DNA from: Thermohalobaculum xanthum | Lineage (GTDB): Bacteria > Pseudomonadota > Alphaproteobacteria > Rhodobacterales > Rhodobacteraceae | Direction of reading: 5' to 3' | DNA length: 64,000 nucleotides | NCBI RefSeq assembly: GCF_016623495.1 | Contig: NZ_JAEHHL010000012.1 | Coordinates: 62,001 to 126,000, forward strand | Translations under genes and position numbers: made by a program | In this document: positions 27,300-36,166 of the stretch, piece after piece | How positions within the stretch are numbered: position 1 is the stretch's first letter | Layout: every line of letters begins with the position of its first letter | The notes under the pieces: generated by a model | The model's input: the letters and a program-made list of their open reading frames with translations, nothing else | Databases searched by the model: none | What the model was told of the DNA's origin: nothing

Positions 27300-28073
27300 T
27301 CAGTCCTCGTCGCGCCCCTCGTCCTTGCCGCGCCGCGGCAGGTTGAAGAGGGAATCGGGATCGACCGAGCTGTCGTAGCCGCCTTCCTTCTCGGCGTCCT
27401 CGTCGGGGCCGCGCGGGTCGTCGAGGCTGAAGTTCTCGAAGCCACGAACCGCCGAGGGAAGCTCGGATTCCTCCTGCGAGCTCAGCGACTCGTCGGTCGA
27501 CATCAGGCTCATGCGCTCCTCGGGCGAGGGCACGTGCTCCTTCGACTTGGCGCGCTTCTCGGCCGCCTTGCGCACCGCCTCGTCGAGCTCGGTCTGTCGG
27601 CACAGGCCCAGCGCCACCGGGTCGACCGGCTGGAGGTTGCTGTAGTTCCAGTGTGTCTTCTCGCGGATCGACAGGATCGTCGGCTTGGTGGTGCCGATCA
27701 GGCGCGAGATCTGGCTGTCCTCGAGCTCGGGGTGGTAGCGCACCAGCCACGCGATCGCGGCCGGGCGGTCCTGGCGCTTCGAGACCGGCGTGTAGCGCGG
27801 TCCCTTGCGCTTGACGGGCGGCGCGATCTCGCGCTTGACCATCCGCAGGCGCGCGATGGGGTCGCCCTCGCAGCGGGCGATCTCCTCGGCCGTCAGCTGA
27901 TGGTTCGCGACCGGGTCGAACCCCTTGATGCCCTGCGCCACCTCGCCATCCGCGATCCCCGAGATCTCGAGCTCGTGCATTCCGCAGAACTCGGCGATCT
28001 GCCGGAAGGTCAGCGTCGTGTTATCCACGAGCCACACGGCGGTCGCCTTGGGCATCAGCGGCAGATCGGACAT
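27300..28073 (-). CDS. trcR: Cell-cycle transcriptional regulator TrcR (DUF1013)
   Basis: A 257-residue protein of the alphaproteobacterial DUF1013 family. AVWLVDNTTLTFRQIAEFCGMHELEISGIADGE forms a helix-turn-helix-like N-terminal domain. A second one is found at PAAIAWLVRYHPELEDSQISRLIGTTKPTILSIREKTHWN. These suggest a DNA-binding protein with two HTH units. The C-terminal 80 residues are charged and low complexity. ATG 28073 is preceded by AAGGAGAGACGCC. Members of this family are reported to associate with RNA polymerase and cell-cycle promoters; I infer the same here. Confidence 0.85.
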   Translation of the reverse strand: MSDLPLMPKATAVWLVDNTTLTFRQIAEFCGMHELEISGIADGEVAQGIKGFDPVANHQLTAEEIARCEGDPIARLRMVKREIAPPVKRKGPRYTPVSKRQDRPAAIAWLVRYHPELEDSQISRLIGTTKPTILSIREKTHWNYSNLQPVDPVALGLCRQTELDEAVRKAAEKRAKSKEHVPSPEERMSLMSTDESLSSQEESELPSAVRGFENFSLDDPRGPDEDAEKEGGYDSSVDPDSLFNLPRRGKDEGRDED

Positions 28074-28234
28074 GGCGTCTCTCCTTCTCTTCTCTCGCCG
28101 TCGGCTTCGGCCTTCGGAAAACGGCTCCGCCGGCGCTCCGAGAACCGGGCGCGGGGGCGCGTCTGACGGTTTCGAGGAAATTCCAAGGGCGCTATATAGT
28201 CGCCACGATCACGGAAATAAAGCGGTATCGGGCG

Positions 28235-28888
28235 ATGTGGGGACGGTTTGCCGGGCATATCCTGGCGATTTTCGCGCTGTTGGCGCAGGCAGGCGGGACA
28301 GCCGCGGCTCAGGACCGGGCGGGCGAGTTCAACCACTATGTGCTGGCGCTGTCGTGGAACGCCGGCTGGTGCGCCGCCGAGGGCGACTCGCGCGACGCGG
28401 ACCAGTGCGACCCGCGCGAAGAGATCGGTTTCCTGCTGCACGGGCTGTGGCCGCAGCATGTCGATGGCTGGCCCGAGTTCTGCCGAAGCGCGACGCGGGA
28501 CGCTTCGCGGCGCGAGACCGCCGCGATGGCCGATATCATGGGCTCGGGCGGCCTTGCCTGGTACCAGTGGCGCAAGCACGGGCGCTGCTCGGGTCTCGAC
28601 CCGGCGGCCTATTTCGACCTGGCGCGGCGGGCCTTCGAGTCGATCGCCCGGCCGGTGGAGTTGCGCCGCCTGCGCAGCGCCGTCGAGATCGACCCCGAAG
28701 TGATCGAGGCGGCGTTCCTCGAGATCAACCCGGGGCTCGGCGACGACATGGTCAGCATCACCTGCCGCGACGGTCGGTTTCGCGAAGTGCGCATCTGCCT
28801 CGACCGCGACCTCGAGCCCATTTCCTGCCCGGGACGCGGGGCGCGCGATTGCAGGGCGCGGCTGATCACGCTCGATCCGATGCGCTGA
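28235..28888 (+). CDS. Ribonuclease T2 family protein, secreted
   Basis: A 217-residue exported endoribonuclease with a signal peptide (HILAIFALLAQAGGTAAAQ). CAS1 is FLLHGLWPQ with His69. CAS2 is WYQWRKHGRCSG with Lys114 and His115. The position normally occupied by the helper Glu (HEW) is Gln111 here. Several paired Cys residues (for example CDP, FCRS, GRCSG, ITCRD) suit a disulfide-stabilised periplasmic enzyme. It is divergent from trcR with 161 bases between. Probable role in scavenging extracellular RNA for phosphate or nucleotides. Confidence 0.92.
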   Translation: MWGRFAGHILAIFALLAQAGGTAAAQDRAGEFNHYVLALSWNAGWCAAEGDSRDADQCDPREEIGFLLHGLWPQHVDGWPEFCRSATRDASRRETAAMADIMGSGGLAWYQWRKHGRCSGLDPAAYFDLARRAFESIARPVELRRLRSAVEIDPEVIEAAFLEINPGLGDDMVSITCRDGRFREVRICLDRDLEPISCPGRGARDCRARLITLDPMR

Positions 28889-28894
28889 GGTGGC

Positions 28895-31021
28895 TCAGTA
28901 GCTCTGTCGCCGCCTGAGCGCGACCATCGTGTCCGAGGCCTCCTGCGCATCGGCCAGCGTCCGGATCCCGCGCGCCGCCAGCAGATCGAGCATCCGCAGG
29001 AACACGGCGCCCGTCGCAATCGAGTCGCCGAGCGCGGTGTGCCGCTCCTCGGGCAGGAGCGTGATGCCGAAACGCTCGGCCAGCGCGTCGAGCGTGTGCT
29101 CGTCCGCGGGATCGCTGATGAGCGCGGACAGCAGCACCGTGTCGAGCACCGGATGGTCGAAGCGCACGCCGGCCTGCTCCTGGCGCAGCTCGAGGAAGCG
29201 CATGTCGAAGGCGGCGTTGTGGGCGATCAGGACCGCCCCCTTCGCGAAGGTGTGGAAGCGGCGCAGCACGGGCTCGACCGGCGGGCGGTCGGCCACCATG
29301 GCATCGGTGATATGGTGGATTCGGGTCGACGCGGCGGGGATCGGGCGGCCCGGATTGACCAACTCGTCGAACACCTCGCCGCGCAGGAGCCGGCCGTTGA
29401 CGATGCGCACCCCCGCGACTTGGACGATCTGGTCGCCTCGCCCGGGATTCAGGCCGGTCGTTTCGGTATCGAAGACGACATAGTTCAGGTGCCGCAGGTC
29501 CTGGCCCGCGAGATCCGCCGGCAGGGCGCGGTTCATCAGGTCGAAATCGTAGAATTCGGGCCGCTTGGGCAGCGGCATCGCCGGCGCGCCCTCGTGGTCG
29601 TGGATCGCGGAGCCGAGCGGAAGGCGCAGCCGCGCCCGCCCGTCGGGCGCGCGGTTGGGCAGGAAGCCCGTGCGATGGCGGGCGAGCACGTCGCGCCCGG
29701 TCAACTGGCCCAGGGTATGCTCGAGGGGCTCGGCCAGCCAGCTCTCGAGCCGGGCGAGACTGATCAGCTCGCCCGTCCAGACCAGGTCGAACGAGACGTT
29801 TCCGCCGCGCCGCTCGGCCAGCAGCGAGACCCGACCGGCCTCGGGGGCGAGACGCCGGATCACATGAGCGAGCAGTTCGACGATGCTGTAGGTCTCGGCA
29901 TGCAGCCAGAGGCCCTCGCCCTCGATGCTCACGCTGCCGCGCAAGGTCATCGGCAGGCGCCCGACGATGCAGGCGAAGAGGGTGGGCGAAAAGGTGTCCT
30001 CCATCGGCCACACGCCGCTCTTCAGCCCCGCATGACGCTCGGCCAGCTTGGCGATCGCATCGGCCGCATGGCGGCTTTCGGCCGTGATCGCGGCGTCGAA
30101 GGCGGCGCGCCCCACGCCCTGCGGAGCGTCGGGTTCATCGAAAAGCTCGCCGATCGCCGAGAGCGCCGAGAGCGCCGGTGTCAGCGATTCGATCGTGTCC
30201 CAGATCAGCCGGTCGCGCGCGCTCGCGGCCTCGATCTGGTGGGTGACGTCGCCTAGCGAAACCGCAAAGCCGCTGATGTCACCGCCAGCCCCGTCCACGA
30301 TCAGACCCAGCCGCCCCGCGAGGGTGCGCTGGCCCGTCGCGGTCGCGGTGAGCACGGCGATCGAGAGGCCGTCGGGATGGGTCAGGTGCCGACCGGCCCG
30401 GTAACGCGCCTCGACCCGTTCCAGCGCATGGCGGATCGGCTCGTCGAGCATGAGCGCCGAAAGCGGGCGTCCGAGCCCGACATTCTCGGCGACACCGAGC
30501 AGGCGGACGGCCTCGGTGTTGTAGAGCAGGATGAGATGCTGACGGTTGCAGATGATCACGGCCTGCTTGAGCTCGCTCAGCACGCTTTCGAGCCGCGCCT
30601 TGGCCGACTCGGCCTCGCGGGTCGCCGAGGCGATCTTGGCCGCGGTCGCGGCGCGCTCCTGGCCCAGCGCCTCGACGGCACGCTCGATGGCGGGGCCGAG
30701 CTTCCCGAGATACCGCGCGGGCGCGGTGTTGACGCCTGCGCGCGCAGCGCTCTCGGTGCTTTCGCGCTCGAGCTCGTGGCTCAGCGCCAGGATTGGGCGG
30801 GCAACGTTCTCGTCGAATTTCTGCCAGACGAGCAGGATCACGAGCGCGGTCACGAACCACGCGCCGCCGGCGCCGAGCACGAGATGCGGGAGCGCATGAT
30901 CGCCGATGCGCCCGGCCGCCACCCAGATGCCTGCGCCGGTGGCAACAGCAGAGACGCAGAGCAGCAGGGCGAAGAAGAGAAAGATCCGCAGCCTGAGCCC
31001 AAGCCGCTCGCGCTCAGCCAT
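28895..31021 (-). CDS. Membrane PAS / degenerate histidine-kinase-like sensor fused to a DnaQ-type 3'-5' exonuclease
   Basis: A 708-residue protein. Two membrane helices lie near the N terminus (LRIFLFFALLLCVSAVATGAG; LVLGAGGAWFVTALVILLVW). A PAS-like domain follows (AVIICNRQHLILLYNTEAVRLLG, about residues 165-290). Next is an ATPase-like region that resembles a kinase HATPase fold but has no clear phosphoacceptor His box or Gly boxes. From about residue 510 a DEDDh exonuclease begins: VVFDTETTGLNPG, LIAHNAAFDMRFLE, HTALGDSIATGAVF (catalytic His and Asp). The start overlaps the end of the response regulator gene by 8 bases. It lies in the acs/symporter cluster, as related genes do in other proteobacteria. 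ATG 31021 was chosen because the first helix begins just after it. Confidence 0.88.
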   Translation of the reverse strand: MAERERLGLRLRIFLFFALLLCVSAVATGAGIWVAAGRIGDHALPHLVLGAGGAWFVTALVILLVWQKFDENVARPILALSHELERESTESAARAGVNTAPARYLGKLGPAIERAVEALGQERAATAAKIASATREAESAKARLESVLSELKQAVIICNRQHLILLYNTEAVRLLGVAENVGLGRPLSALMLDEPIRHALERVEARYRAGRHLTHPDGLSIAVLTATATGQRTLAGRLGLIVDGAGGDISGFAVSLGDVTHQIEAASARDRLIWDTIESLTPALSALSAIGELFDEPDAPQGVGRAAFDAAITAESRHAADAIAKLAERHAGLKSGVWPMEDTFSPTLFACIVGRLPMTLRGSVSIEGEGLWLHAETYSIVELLAHVIRRLAPEAGRVSLLAERRGGNVSFDLVWTGELISLARLESWLAEPLEHTLGQLTGRDVLARHRTGFLPNRAPDGRARLRLPLGSAIHDHEGAPAMPLPKRPEFYDFDLMNRALPADLAGQDLRHLNYVVFDTETTGLNPGRGDQIVQVAGVRIVNGRLLRGEVFDELVNPGRPIPAASTRIHHITDAMVADRPPVEPVLRRFHTFAKGAVLIAHNAAFDMRFLELRQEQAGVRFDHPVLDTVLLSALISDPADEHTLDALAERFGITLLPEERHTALGDSIATGAVFLRMLDLLAARGIRTLADAQEASDTMVALRRRQSY

Positions 31022-31427
31022 GATGCGCCTCCGTCGGCTTGCCTCCCCCTGCCGGCGGGTCGAGCTCGAGCAGCGCGCGCAGCGTGGCGCGCATGTCCGA
31101 GATCGCGAAGGGCTTGGGCAGGAAGGCATCCGCACCAAGCGCGAAGGCGCGCTCGATGTCGAGCCGCGCGCAGCGGGCGCTCAGGACCATGATCCGCAGC
31201 CCCTCGAGCCGCGGGTCGGCGCGCAGGCTCTGGCACAGATCGAGACCCGAGCGCCGTGCAAGATCGGCATCGATCACCACGAGGTCCGGTGGCGACGCGG
31301 CCACCGCCTGCGCGGCGGCATCGGGGCAGGACGCGGCCTGCGGCTCGCAGCCCTCGCGGCGGACGAGGTGATCGAGCACAAGGGCCATGCTCTCGTGGTC
31401 CTCGACGATGAGAACGCTTCGGCCCAT
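31014..31427 (-). CDS. Single-domain response regulator
   Basis: A 137-residue receiver domain with no output domain. The acidic pair is at Glu9-Asp10 (LIVEDHE), the phosphoacceptor is Asp53 (VVIDADLA), and the conserved Lys is in FLPKPFAISDM. It is encoded immediately before, and overlaps, the exonuclease-sensor gene. A phosphorelay between the two is the obvious idea, although the sensor lacks a recognisable His box. CheY-like signal transfer to another protein is also possible. Confidence 0.93.
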   Translation of the reverse strand: MGRSVLIVEDHESMALVLDHLVRREGCEPQAASCPDAAAQAVAASPPDLVVIDADLARRSGLDLCQSLRADPRLEGLRIMVLSARCARLDIERAFALGADAFLPKPFAISDMRATLRALLELDPPAGGGKPTEAHHG

Positions 31428-31456
31428 TGTGTTTTCTCCTTCGCGGTGACCCCGGT

Positions 31457-31981
31457 TCAGCTGCTGCCGCAGACGGTGTCGATCAGTGGCGTCCCGACGT
31501 CGGCCGGCGCCCAGTCCACGCCGGTCATCGTCCCCTCCGCATCGAATTGCGGCGCCTCGGCCGGCGGACGGCCCATGCGGCGGTTGCGGCAGTCGAACAG
31601 GTGCACGCTGCGCGCCACGTCCCGGAACTGCTGGAACTCGATGACCTCGGCGAGAACGTATTCGGGATGCGCGGCGATCTGCGCGCGATCGGCCATGTTC
31701 ACCGCCACGAAGTGCTGGACCCGCGGGAACAGATAAGTCCAGGGCTCGATCGGGCTGCGGGTCGGGAAGGTCGCAGCCACGACCACGCCATCGGTCAGAT
31801 GGCCGGTGATCCGGTCATACCAGGCATAGCTGTTCCAGATGGAGAAGCTGATCATCGCAAGGCCCGCCGCCGCCGGAAGCGCCCAGCGCGGCATGGCGCG
31901 CCACAGGTGGCGCCGCACGAAGAACATGACGAGCGCCGTGGCCGCCGCCACCGCAACCGCGCCGATCAGAGTGAACAGCAT
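31457..31981 (-). CDS. Small membrane protein of the acetate cluster
   Basis: A 174-residue protein with two N-terminal hydrophobic helices (LFTLIGAVAVAAATALVMFFV; WALPAAAGLAMISFSIW). A periplasmic-looking domain follows, with VVVAATFPTRSPIEPWTYLFPRV, HLFDCRNRRMGRP and a C-terminal GVDWAPADVGTPLIDTVCGSS. I do not recognise a named family. The ordering DUF294 - this protein - response regulator - exonuclease suggests it belongs to the same regulatory unit. The two Cys residues in the outer domain could form a disulfide. Confidence 0.75.
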   Translation of the reverse strand: MLFTLIGAVAVAAATALVMFFVRRHLWRAMPRWALPAAAGLAMISFSIWNSYAWYDRITGHLTDGVVVAATFPTRSPIEPWTYLFPRVQHFVAVNMADRAQIAAHPEYVLAEVIEFQQFRDVARSVHLFDCRNRRMGRPPAEAPQFDAEGTMTGVDWAPADVGTPLIDTVCGSS

Positions 31982-31998
31982 CGAGCCTCCCCTGCCCC

Positions 31999-33843
31999 TC
32001 AGCCCGGCGCGCCGCGGCTGTGTGCCAGCGCCGACTGCATTGTCTTGATCACCATGAAGGCGTCCTTGAGATGACCCCGCTCGAGCTCGGAAAGCGTCCC
32101 GGGCGCCATGAAGTTGTCGGGCTTCTGCCCCTCGCGGACCTGCCGTGCCTGGTGCTCGAGACGCACGCTGGCAATGAAGTCGTAGGCGTCGAGCAGGTCA
32201 TGCGCGCCGGACTCCGACAGGACGCCCGCCTCGCGCGCAGCGATCAGGCGCTCGCGCGTGTTGACCGGCTCGAGCGCGCCCACGAGCGCGTAGATCCGAC
32301 CGAGATCGACGACCGGCACCACGCCATTGTGCTTGAGATCCACGGTGTCCTTGTGTTCGCCCGACCGGATCAGCGCGAAGCCCCGGAAGAGCCCCAGCGG
32401 CGGCGTGTGCTTGAGCGAGTTGGACACCATGTGCGCGACGAAGATCGAGTTCGCGCGGGCGTCGCTCAGCGTCTCGGCCTGGAGCCCGTCGAACAGGCTC
32501 CGCGTGCCCGAGATCGGGCGCAGGTCGAACATCACCGAGGACAGCATCTGCGCCATCGGATCGGGCTTGCGGATCCAGCCGTCGAAATACTGGCGCCAGA
32601 CCTTCAGGGGCTGCCGCCATCGCGGATTGGTCGCCATCATGTCGCCGGGGCAGTAGTAGTAGCCACAGGCGTCGAGCCCGTCCGAGACGAACTTGGCGAG
32701 CGCGCCGAAATAGGCATCGTCGGCCTCGGTCGCGCTGTCGTCGAGGATCAGGCAGTTGTCCTGGTCGGACACCCCCGTCTGCTCGCGGCGTCCCTGGCTG
32801 CCGCAGGCGAGCCAGAGCCACGGGCACGGCGCGGGGCCGAGGTCGCGCTCGGCCATCACCAGCAGCCGCCGCGTCACGGCGTCGCCGATATCCGTGATCA
32901 GGCGGGTGACGACATGCGGCTCGGCACCGCCGCCCACGAGCTGGGCGAGAAGCTGCGGGATCGCGGTCACCGTCTCGGCCAGCCGGTCGACGGTCTCGGC
33001 CCGGGCGATCTCGCCCACCATGTAGATCGACGAGACGGTCTGCCGATTGATCAGGTTTGTGCGGGTGATGATGCCAACGGGGCGGCCACCATCGGTAACC
33101 GGCAGATGACCGATATGCCGCTCCGCCATCGTCAGGAAGGCGTCGAACCCCAAGGCCTCGGGCGAAAGGCTGACGGGATCGGCCGTCATCACCTCGCGCA
33201 CTGGCGTATCGGGCGAGAGCCCCTTTGCCAGCACGCGGCCCGTCAGGTCGCCCGTGGTGAGGATGCCCGCGAGCGGACCGCCATCCTCGGCGACCAGGAC
33301 GCAGGAGATGTGACGCTCGGCCATGATGCGCGCGGCATCGCGCACCGCGATCCCGGGCGGCACGGTCACCGGCTCGGCGGTCATCAGGGCGCCAATCGGA
33401 AGGGTCGTGAGGCCGCCGTCGCGCGCTCCGGTTCGGGCCTCGTCGGAGCGGATCCGGACACGTTCGAAGAAGCTCCGGAACGGCTCGGAAGCATCGAGCA
33501 TTCGCCGGAAGTGAGGCACGGGCACGACGAGGAGATCACCGTCCTCGAGCGCCTTCGCCGCGTCGGGCGCAGTGCCATCACCGATCAGACCCCTTCGGGC
33601 GAAGATCTCGCCCGTGCGGCGCACCGAAATCGCCGTGCCATCCGGCACGCTCAGCTCGACCGAACCGCGCAGGATGAGGAAGAGGCCGGGCAGCGCGTCG
33701 CCTGCGCTGTAAATGGTGTCGCCCTCGGAGACCTCGTGCGATGTCGCCTCGCGCGCGCATTCGGCGACGAGCTCGGGCGAGAGCGTATCGAAGGGATGAT
33801 GGGCTGCGAGAAACCGCTCGATCCGTTCTAGCGTGAAGGACAT
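31999..33843 (-). CDS. cNMP-binding / CBS / DUF294 nucleotidyltransferase-like signalling protein
   Basis: A 614-residue cytoplasmic protein. Domains in order: cyclic-nucleotide-binding-like barrel (about 20-120: SEGDTIYSAGDALPGLFLILRG), paired CBS domains (about 150-270), DUF294 nucleotidyltransferase (GSQGRREQTGVSDQDN, the GSxxRxE...DxDN site) and a DUF294 C-terminal helical domain. It resembles the GlnE/GlnD-type nucleotidyltransferase fold and is usually found beside acetate or other SSF symporters. The likely role is sensing adenine nucleotides to modify or regulate the transporter, which is inference. It lies 110 bases from the symporter gene, across two hairpins. Confidence 0.92.
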   Translation of the reverse strand: MSFTLERIERFLAAHHPFDTLSPELVAECAREATSHEVSEGDTIYSAGDALPGLFLILRGSVELSVPDGTAISVRRTGEIFARRGLIGDGTAPDAAKALEDGDLLVVPVPHFRRMLDASEPFRSFFERVRIRSDEARTGARDGGLTTLPIGALMTAEPVTVPPGIAVRDAARIMAERHISCVLVAEDGGPLAGILTTGDLTGRVLAKGLSPDTPVREVMTADPVSLSPEALGFDAFLTMAERHIGHLPVTDGGRPVGIITRTNLINRQTVSSIYMVGEIARAETVDRLAETVTAIPQLLAQLVGGGAEPHVVTRLITDIGDAVTRRLLVMAERDLGPAPCPWLWLACGSQGRREQTGVSDQDNCLILDDSATEADDAYFGALAKFVSDGLDACGYYYCPGDMMATNPRWRQPLKVWRQYFDGWIRKPDPMAQMLSSVMFDLRPISGTRSLFDGLQAETLSDARANSIFVAHMVSNSLKHTPPLGLFRGFALIRSGEHKDTVDLKHNGVVPVVDLGRIYALVGALEPVNTRERLIAAREAGVLSESGAHDLLDAYDFIASVRLEHQARQVREGQKPDNFMAPGTLSELERGHLKDAFMVIKTMQSALAHSRGAPG

Positions 33844-33874
33844 GGTACGGACCCCGCTTTGCCCGGAAGTGGCT

Positions 33875-33942
33875 GCGGGCGGCGGCCAGGCCGCCGCCCG
33901 CTTTGGTTTCTTGCCCGTGCCCGGCTTGGAACACCGGGCACG
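33875..33942 (-). terminator. Tandem hairpins between the symporter gene and the DUF294 gene
   Basis: CGTGCCCGG (33916-33924) pairs with CCGGGCACG (33934-33942). GCGGGCGGCGGCC (33875-33887) pairs with GGCCGCCGCCCGC (33889-33901). The pair fills the 110-base gap. Neither has a T tract in the minus-strand sense, so they may attenuate or stabilise the mRNA rather than end it. Confidence 0.45.
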
Positions 33943-33953
33943 GCAGGCTGTCG

Positions 33954-35729
33954 TCAGTGGTCGACCGCCTCGCCCGCGCCGCGCGGGATGCGGATGCTCT
34001 CGACCAGCTCCCGGATCTCCTCGGGCACGTCGGCCGTGGCACGGCTGACGAAGTAGGCGACCAGGAAGTTGATGCCTGCGCCGATCGAGCCGATGGACAG
34101 CGGCGAGATGCCGAAGACCCAGTTGTCGGCGTTGTCAGGCAGCCAGTTGGTGTCGGGGATGAAGAACCACCCCTTGTAGATGAAGATGTAGACCACCGTG
34201 AAGATCAGGCCCGACAGCATGCCCGCGATCGCGCCCGAGTTGTTGATGCGCGTCGAGAAGATGCCCATCATCAGCACGGGGAAGATCGAGGCCGCCGCGA
34301 TACCGAAGGCGAGCGCCACGGTTTGTGCGGCAAATCCCGGTGGATTCAGACCGAGCCATGTCGCCACGCCGATCGCGATCGCCATCGCGATACGCGCCGC
34401 CAGGAGTTCGCCCTTTTCCGAGATAGACGGGTTCAGAGCGCCCTTGATGAGGTCGTGACTGATCGCCGACGATATCGCCAGCAACAGACCCGCCGCCGTC
34501 GAGAGCGCCGCTGCAAGACCACCGGCCGCGACGATGGCGATGACCCAGCCCGGAAGGTTCGCGATCTCCGGGTTGGCAAGGACGAGGATGTCACGGTTGA
34601 AGGTGACGAGCTCGTTGCCGGCCCAGCCACGCTCGGTTGCCGCGGCGGCCATCGCCTCGTTCTTGTCGTTGTAGTACTGGATCATGCCGTCGCCGTTCTT
34701 GTCCTCGAACTTGAGGAGACCGGTGACTTCCCAGTTCGTCATCCAGGACGGCTTTTCGTCATACCGCAGCGAGGTATCGGCCTGGATGCCGTTCGGGTAG
34801 ATCGTGTCGACGATGTTGAGCCGCGCCATCGCGCCCACGGCCGGGGCCACGGTGTAGAGTAGCGCGATGAACACCAGCGCCCAGCCGGCCGACCAGCGGG
34901 CATCCGCCACCTTCGGCACGGTGAAGAAGCGCACGATCACGTGCGGCAGGCCGGCGGTACCGATCATCAGCGACAGCGTGAACAGGGTCATGTTCAGCGT
35001 GTTGGTGTGATGGCCGGTGTAGCTGGCGAAGCCGATCTCGGCCAGCACCTGGTCGAGCCGCGCGAGCAGCGGAGTGCCCGAGGCCTCGTGAGTGCCGAAG
35101 AGACCCATCTGCGGCAGGAAATCACCGGTCAGCTCGAGCGAGATGAAGATGGCCGGGATCGTGTAGGCGGTGATCAGCACGACATACTGGGCCACCTGCG
35201 TGTAGGTGATGCCCTTCATGCCGCCAAGAACCGCGTAGAAGAACACGACGATCGCACCGATATAGAGGCCGGTGTCGCTTTCCACCTCGAGGAAGCGAGC
35301 GAAGGTGACGCCCACGCCGGTCATCTGGCCGATGACGTAGGTCAGCGACGCGACGATGAGGCAGACCACCGCGACCATGCGGGCCGAGGTGCTGTAGAAG
35401 CGGTCGCCCACGAATTCCGGCACGGTGTACTTGCCGAACTTGCGCAGGTAGGGCGCAAGCAGCATCGCCAGCAGCACGTAGCCGCCGGTCCAGCCCATCA
35501 GGAAGGACGAGTTGTCATAGCCGACGAAGGCGATCAGGCCCGCCATCGAGATGAACGAGGCGGCCGACATCCAGTCGGCCGCTGTGGCCATGCCGTTGGT
35601 GACCGGGTGCACGCCCCGGCCCGCGGCATAGAACTCGCCGGTCGACCCGGCACGCGCCCAGAAGGCGATGCCAATATAGATCGCGAAGGTCGCGCCGACG
35701 AAGATGAAGTTGAGTGTTTGTTGGTCCAT
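33954..35729 (-). CDS. Sodium:solute symporter, large subunit (ActP-like, acetate uptake)
   Basis: A 591-residue SSF transporter with about 13 membrane segments. MATAADWMSAASFISMAG and LPHVIVRFFTVPKVADARWS are SSF signatures; ARSG-type sodium-site residues fall in LAAALSTAAGLLLAISSAISHDLIKG. An insertion contains FEDKNGDGMIQYYNDKNEA, which reads like an EF-hand calcium loop and which I note as odd. It is encoded with a DUF4212 small subunit directly upstream (16-base gap), matching the two-component TIGR03647/TIGR03648 symporter type. Location next to acs makes acetate or another short acid the likely substrate. The ribosome site is CGGGGGGAAATC. Confidence 0.93.
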   Translation of the reverse strand: MDQQTLNFIFVGATFAIYIGIAFWARAGSTGEFYAAGRGVHPVTNGMATAADWMSAASFISMAGLIAFVGYDNSSFLMGWTGGYVLLAMLLAPYLRKFGKYTVPEFVGDRFYSTSARMVAVVCLIVASLTYVIGQMTGVGVTFARFLEVESDTGLYIGAIVVFFYAVLGGMKGITYTQVAQYVVLITAYTIPAIFISLELTGDFLPQMGLFGTHEASGTPLLARLDQVLAEIGFASYTGHHTNTLNMTLFTLSLMIGTAGLPHVIVRFFTVPKVADARWSAGWALVFIALLYTVAPAVGAMARLNIVDTIYPNGIQADTSLRYDEKPSWMTNWEVTGLLKFEDKNGDGMIQYYNDKNEAMAAAATERGWAGNELVTFNRDILVLANPEIANLPGWVIAIVAAGGLAAALSTAAGLLLAISSAISHDLIKGALNPSISEKGELLAARIAMAIAIGVATWLGLNPPGFAAQTVALAFGIAAASIFPVLMMGIFSTRINNSGAIAGMLSGLIFTVVYIFIYKGWFFIPDTNWLPDNADNWVFGISPLSIGSIGAGINFLVAYFVSRATADVPEEIRELVESIRIPRGAGEAVDH

Positions 35730-35745
35730 GATTTCCCCCCGGCGC

Positions 35746-36006
35746 TCAGTCTTCGTGGACGCCGAACTTGCGGTCGAGGGTGTTCATCCTGACCGCGTAG
35801 ATGAAGATCAGCGCGAGGAAGACCAGGATCGACCCCTGCTGGGCAAACCAGAAGCCCAGATCAGTTCCGCCGACCGCGATGCCGCTCAGCATCGGACGAA
35901 GCAGAATTGCGAACCCGAAAGAACAAAGCGCCCAGATGACGAGCGATATCTTCACGAGGTTGATGTTTGCCCGCCAGTAGGCAAGGCCCGCTTCCTTGTC
36001 GTTCAT
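35746..36006 (-). CDS. DUF4212 small subunit of the sodium:solute symporter
   Basis: An 86-residue membrane protein with two helices (LVKISLVIWALCSFGFAILL; GSILVFLALIFIYAVRM) and the start EAGLAYWRANINLVKISL that typifies TIGR03647. The end, NTLDRKFGVHED, is also standard. ATG 36006 fits the family N terminus; an in-frame ATG further upstream adds 11 residues and is less likely. It probably forms a complex with the 591-residue symporter. Confidence 0.93.
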   Translation of the reverse strand: MNDKEAGLAYWRANINLVKISLVIWALCSFGFAILLRPMLSGIAVGGTDLGFWFAQQGSILVFLALIFIYAVRMNTLDRKFGVHED

Positions 36007-36166
36007 CTTTTCATTTCCTCTCCTACAGAATCCCGCCATCCCGTGGTGGGGGGCGGGCTGCCGTTACGGCTCCCCTGCGATGCTGCGGGTTCTTGCTTGA
36101 GACTTGCCCCCGCATCGTTCTTTTTCTTGGGCGATGGGCACACCTGGCGCCCGTGGCCTGCGCGTC

